A stretch of 25,287 bases of DNA from UBA9339 sp964535195 (GTDB taxonomy: Bacteria; Pseudomonadota; Gammaproteobacteria; UBA9339). Of the stretch, positions 22,827 to 25,287 are shown in pieces. Each line of letters opens with the position of its first letter. Position 1 is the stretch's first letter. The notes below the pieces were generated by a model. The model searched no databases. It worked only from the letters and a program-made list of their open reading frames with translations, and was not told the DNA's origin. Location of the stretch: assembly GCA_964535195.1 (NCBI GenBank), contig CAZHSI010000019.1, positions 1-25,287 of the forward strand, in the 5' to 3' direction. Position numbers and translations under genes: made by a program.

Positions 22827-23234
22827 ATGCTAAAGCATTGCACAAAATTTTGGTTATTGGGGTTGCTACTGATTGTTGCGGCTACTTATGCCAAGTATCC
22901 TAAGGTAGTTGTTAGTGATTCTGCTAAAAGTATTATCGTAAAGAAATCTAATCCAGTCTTTGAAATTGTTTTGCAGTCTAATCCAACCACCGGATATTCA
23001 TGGTTGTTAAAAAACTATGACAGTAATCTAATTATTCCTGTGGCCCATAAATTTTTTTCGCCTGAAAACAAGAAATTAGCAGGCGCTCCTGGTTACGAAA
23101 AATGGGTATTTCAAGTAAAACCTACAGGTTTTGTTGTGCCACAGTTAACCAGCATAAGCTTAATTTATATGCGCCCATGGGAGGAACAGGGGGCGCAAGT
23201 TTTTAACTTTAAAGTGGTGACCACACTGAATTAA
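22827..23234 (+). CDS. Chagasin-family (I42) cysteine-protease inhibitor, exported
   Basis: A 135-aa protein with a signal peptide (residues 1 to about 22, cut after ATYA) and the three inhibitory loops of the chagasin family in order: NPTTGYSW (about 52-59), GAPGYEKWVFQ (about 87-97) and RPWEE (about 113-117). These loops fill the active-site cleft of papain-like proteases. The mature domain, about 113 residues, has the usual size. Exported bacterial members may guard against host cathepsins or control the cell's own proteases (inference). No papain-like protease is in this window. A palindromic repeat begins about 5 nt after its stop codon. Confidence 0.9.
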   Translation: MLKHCTKFWLLGLLLIVAATYAKYPKVVVSDSAKSIIVKKSNPVFEIVLQSNPTTGYSWLLKNYDSNLIIPVAHKFFSPENKKLAGAPGYEKWVFQVKPTGFVVPQLTSISLIYMRPWEEQGAQVFNFKVVTTLN

Positions 23235-23238
23235 AATT

Positions 23239-23364
23239 TAAATTTCCTCGAAGCTTGCTTCGAGGACAAAGCAATGGGGGATGGTCAAGGGGGAGAAGTA
23301 AAGCTTATCCACCTTGACTGAACCACGTGGTTTGTACCACGTGGCGAGTCTAAACTTGATTAAA
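23239..23364 (+). repeat. Dispersed palindromic repeat, copy B (longest)
   Basis: TAAATTT, then CCTCGAAGC-TT-GCTTCGAGG (23246-23265, perfect stem), ACAAAGCAATGGGGGAT identical to copy A, a hairpin GTCAAGG (23284-23290) with CCTTGAC (23312-23318) enclosing AGTAAAGCTTATCC, then ACCACGTGGT and a further ACCACGTGG (palindromes), then CGAGTCTAAACTTGATTAAA shared with copy C. It fills nearly all of the spacer between the chagasin gene and upp. Confidence 0.68.
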
Positions 23365-23384
23365 TTTTCACATAGGATATAAAC

Positions 23385-24038
23385 ATGCCGATTAACCAAC
23401 ACGATATTTTTGCCAACTTCCATGAAGTCCAACATCCATTATTGCAACATAAACTTACTTTGCTTAGAAAAAAGGATACAAAAAAGAAGGAGTTTAAAGA
23501 GTTGGTAGGTGAAATTAGTACTTTGTTGGTTTACGAGGTAACCAAAGAGTTGCCTTTAGTTAATGAGTCTATTGAAACGCCCCTTGAGACTTGTGAGATG
23601 CCGGTGCTCGCTGGCAAGAAGCCAGTAATTTTGGCAATTCTGCGCGCTGGTGTTGGTATGGTAGATGGTTTTTTAAGTCTTATGCCATCAGCGCGAGTTG
23701 CCCATATTGGACTTTATCGAGATGAAGCTACCTTAGAACCCCACATGTATTATTTTAAAATACCCTCTCATAGTAAAGATCGACAGTTTTACATTTGTGA
23801 TCCCATGTTGGCTACGGGTGGCTCTGCAGTTAGAGCTATTGACAAGTTGAAGAGTGTAGGTGTGAAAAAAATTGTTTTTGTTTGTATCTTGGCAGCTCCG
23901 GAAGGTGTTGAACGGGTGTACCGCGCTCATCCTGATGTACCAGTGTTTGCAACAAAATTAGATCGTAAGTTGAATAAAAAAGGTTATATTTTACCTGGTC
24001 TTGGTGATGCTGGTGATCGAATGTTTGGTACAAAATAG
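23385..24038 (+). CDS. upp: Uracil phosphoribosyltransferase
   Basis: A 217-aa cytoplasmic enzyme making UMP from uracil and PRPP (pyrimidine salvage). The PRPP-binding loop is CDPMLATGGSA near 138-148, and the uracil-binding C-terminus YILPGLGDAGDRMFGTK (201-217) is intact. ILAILRAGVGMVDGF near 83-97 is also a family signature. Slightly longer than the usual 208 aa because of extra N-terminal residues. Start ATG 23385 has AGGAT upstream (about 9 nt). The next gene, a sensor kinase, begins on the base after the upp stop, so the two are probably co-translated. Confidence 0.96.
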   Translation: MPINQHDIFANFHEVQHPLLQHKLTLLRKKDTKKKEFKELVGEISTLLVYEVTKELPLVNESIETPLETCEMPVLAGKKPVILAILRAGVGMVDGFLSLMPSARVAHIGLYRDEATLEPHMYYFKIPSHSKDRQFYICDPMLATGGSAVRAIDKLKSVGVKKIVFVCILAAPEGVERVYRAHPDVPVFATKLDRKLNKKGYILPGLGDAGDRMFGTK

Positions 24039-25208
24039 ATGAAAACTAATAAACAAAAAGTAGCAAAGGTTTTTGATGCGGTGGGAGGGGTTGAGCATTA
24101 CTTAGAACAAGTGCTTGCCAATATTTCTTGTCACCTATTTTGTTTGGATAGACGTGGGGTTTTTTTGTGGTCTACTGATGATAACGCTCGATTTTTAGGG
24201 TTTAAGTCAAGAAATGATCTTGTGGGTTTATCTTTTACAGAAGTTATACAGCGTATTCCTTGGTTCACTGACAATATTGCTAAGTGGCGGCAAGAACATT
24301 TGGAGATTATTACAACTGGCAAGCCAAAGTTGAGAGTTGAGACCGGTCCGTTTTTTTCATCAACGGGGGAGGAGTGCTATTATCTTATAAGCCGCATGCC
24401 GTTTATTGATAACGAAGGTAAGACTATTGGCGTGACGGTGGTTGCTCTCGATATCTCTGATCGGAAGAGAAGCGAAAAATCACAAAGAGAGCAAGTTGTT
24501 ATTGAGAGAACTTCAGGATTTATGCAGATGTTGGCAGGGAGTATTGCCCACGAGCTTAGAACTCCACTTGCCATTATCAGTATTAGCGCTGACCTGTTGC
24601 AAACTTCCCAGCATTTTGCTGTTGCTGATAGTGTCGAGGGAAGTGGTTTAGAAAAGCACTTAAAGTCTATAAAACATGCGGTCAAGTTGTCCTCTTATGT
24701 TATAGACAATATGTTGGTAATGCTAAAAACCCTCGTCCTCGGGATGAAAACAGGAGATGGTTTTAAGAAGCTGTCTATAGCAGATAGTGTATCCCAAATA
24801 TTACAAGTCTACCCTTTCTTAGATCATGAAAGATCTTTGGTTAAAGTTGAACCGTATGGAGGGAAAAACTTTTTTTACCAAGGGGATGCTACACTAACGC
24901 AACATATTTTATCCAATTTAATTAGAAATGCTTTGATTGCCATCAAAGAGGCTGGTAAAGGTGAGATTAAGATAGGTTTTGACGCCGACAGTAAATATAA
25001 TATTTTAAAGTTTACTGATACCGCTCTTGGCGTTGCCAAGGAAAGATTATCCGAAATATTTGGGTATTTTTCTAGCAATAAACAAGTAGGAGCAGGTTTG
25101 GGTTTGGCGTTTTGTAAAAAAGTTATGAAAATTTATGGCGGTGACATTGATTGTCGGTCGGAACTTGGTAAATATACCGAGTTTAGTTTAAAGTTTCCGA
25201 AGTCGTAG
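24039..25208 (+). CDS. PAS-domain sensor histidine kinase (orphan)
   Basis: A 389-aa kinase with no transmembrane segment, so likely cytosolic. A PAS domain spans about 20-140 (FCLDRRGVFLWSTDDNARFL, later GVTVVALDISDRKRSE, the PAC end). HisKA holds the phospho-acceptor H171 in GSIAHELRTPLAII. HATPase_c: N-box NLIRNALIAI (293-302), G1 box DTALG (327-331; the usual DTGxG has Ala for the first Gly), F region EIFGYFSSNK, and G2 box GAGLGL (351-356). No receiver domain is attached and no response-regulator gene is in the window. It starts directly after the upp stop codon. The AIKEAGKGEI stretch faintly recalls quorum-sensing kinases of the CqsS/LqsS type (weak). The signal is unknown. Confidence 0.92.
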   Translation: MKTNKQKVAKVFDAVGGVEHYLEQVLANISCHLFCLDRRGVFLWSTDDNARFLGFKSRNDLVGLSFTEVIQRIPWFTDNIAKWRQEHLEIITTGKPKLRVETGPFFSSTGEECYYLISRMPFIDNEGKTIGVTVVALDISDRKRSEKSQREQVVIERTSGFMQMLAGSIAHELRTPLAIISISADLLQTSQHFAVADSVEGSGLEKHLKSIKHAVKLSSYVIDNMLVMLKTLVLGMKTGDGFKKLSIADSVSQILQVYPFLDHERSLVKVEPYGGKNFFYQGDATLTQHILSNLIRNALIAIKEAGKGEIKIGFDADSKYNILKFTDTALGVAKERLSEIFGYFSSNKQVGAGLGLAFCKKVMKIYGGDIDCRSELGKYTEFSLKFPKS

Positions 25209-25287
25209 GGTTTTACGACATTGCCACTCTAGCCATAGCTTGTTGATTTTTTGTGGCTCGTAGCTTATATATCAAAAGCATGCTTAG

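Overview
The window looks like a chromosomal segment from an AT-rich gammaproteobacterium, most plausibly a Legionellales/Coxiellaceae-type lineage. This placement is inference, not proof. It rests on low GC, a short bacterial 4.5S RNA, Enterobacteriaceae-like RbbA/YhhJ exporter proteins, a DUF1566/Lcl_C secreted protein of the kind common in Legionella, an acid-sphingomyelinase-like secreted phosphodiesterase, decayed IS elements and dispersed palindromic repeats.

Region 1-1470 is a small accessory islet. It holds a double-glycine-leader Cys-rich peptide gene (200-415), a convergent secreted DUF1566 protein, and a frameshifted 3' remnant of a tyrosine integrase. At 1898-3232 is a lipoprotein-type PBP4 (dacB). 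Region 3589-10638 is a tight five-gene operon (TetR regulator, TolC/NodT-type outer-membrane factor, HlyD/YhiI-type adaptor, RbbA-type double-ATPase/permease fusion, YhhJ-type permease) that should form a complete trans-envelope ABC exporter.

Region 10639-13116 is a graveyard: a palindromic repeat, a broken IS5-family (IS427-like) element, a broken IS3-family element, an AT-rich stretch with strong hairpins, and a two-copy tandem repeat of about 169 bp. It ends at an orphan 450-aa gene on the minus strand. Next on the minus strand come the 4.5S SRP RNA gene with a clear promoter (14617-14755) and tRNA-Ser(GGA) (15147-15237).

Region 15398-16885 encodes the secreted phosphodiesterase; a degenerate tRNA-Ser-like sequence overlaps its 3' end. 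Region 16948-19644 (minus) is a two-gene flavoprotein operon resembling the clostridial-type glycerol-3-phosphate dehydrogenase system. The rest holds a polytopic membrane protein, an MFS transporter, tsaB, a chagasin-family protease inhibitor, and upp abutting an orphan PAS sensor kinase.

No single complete unknown system could be proven. The best candidates for something undescribed are the double-glycine peptide, the palindromic repeat family whose stems differ between copies while apex sequences are kept, the hairpin/tandem-repeat block at 12570-13071, and the orphan 450-aa protein with a palindrome just before its start.
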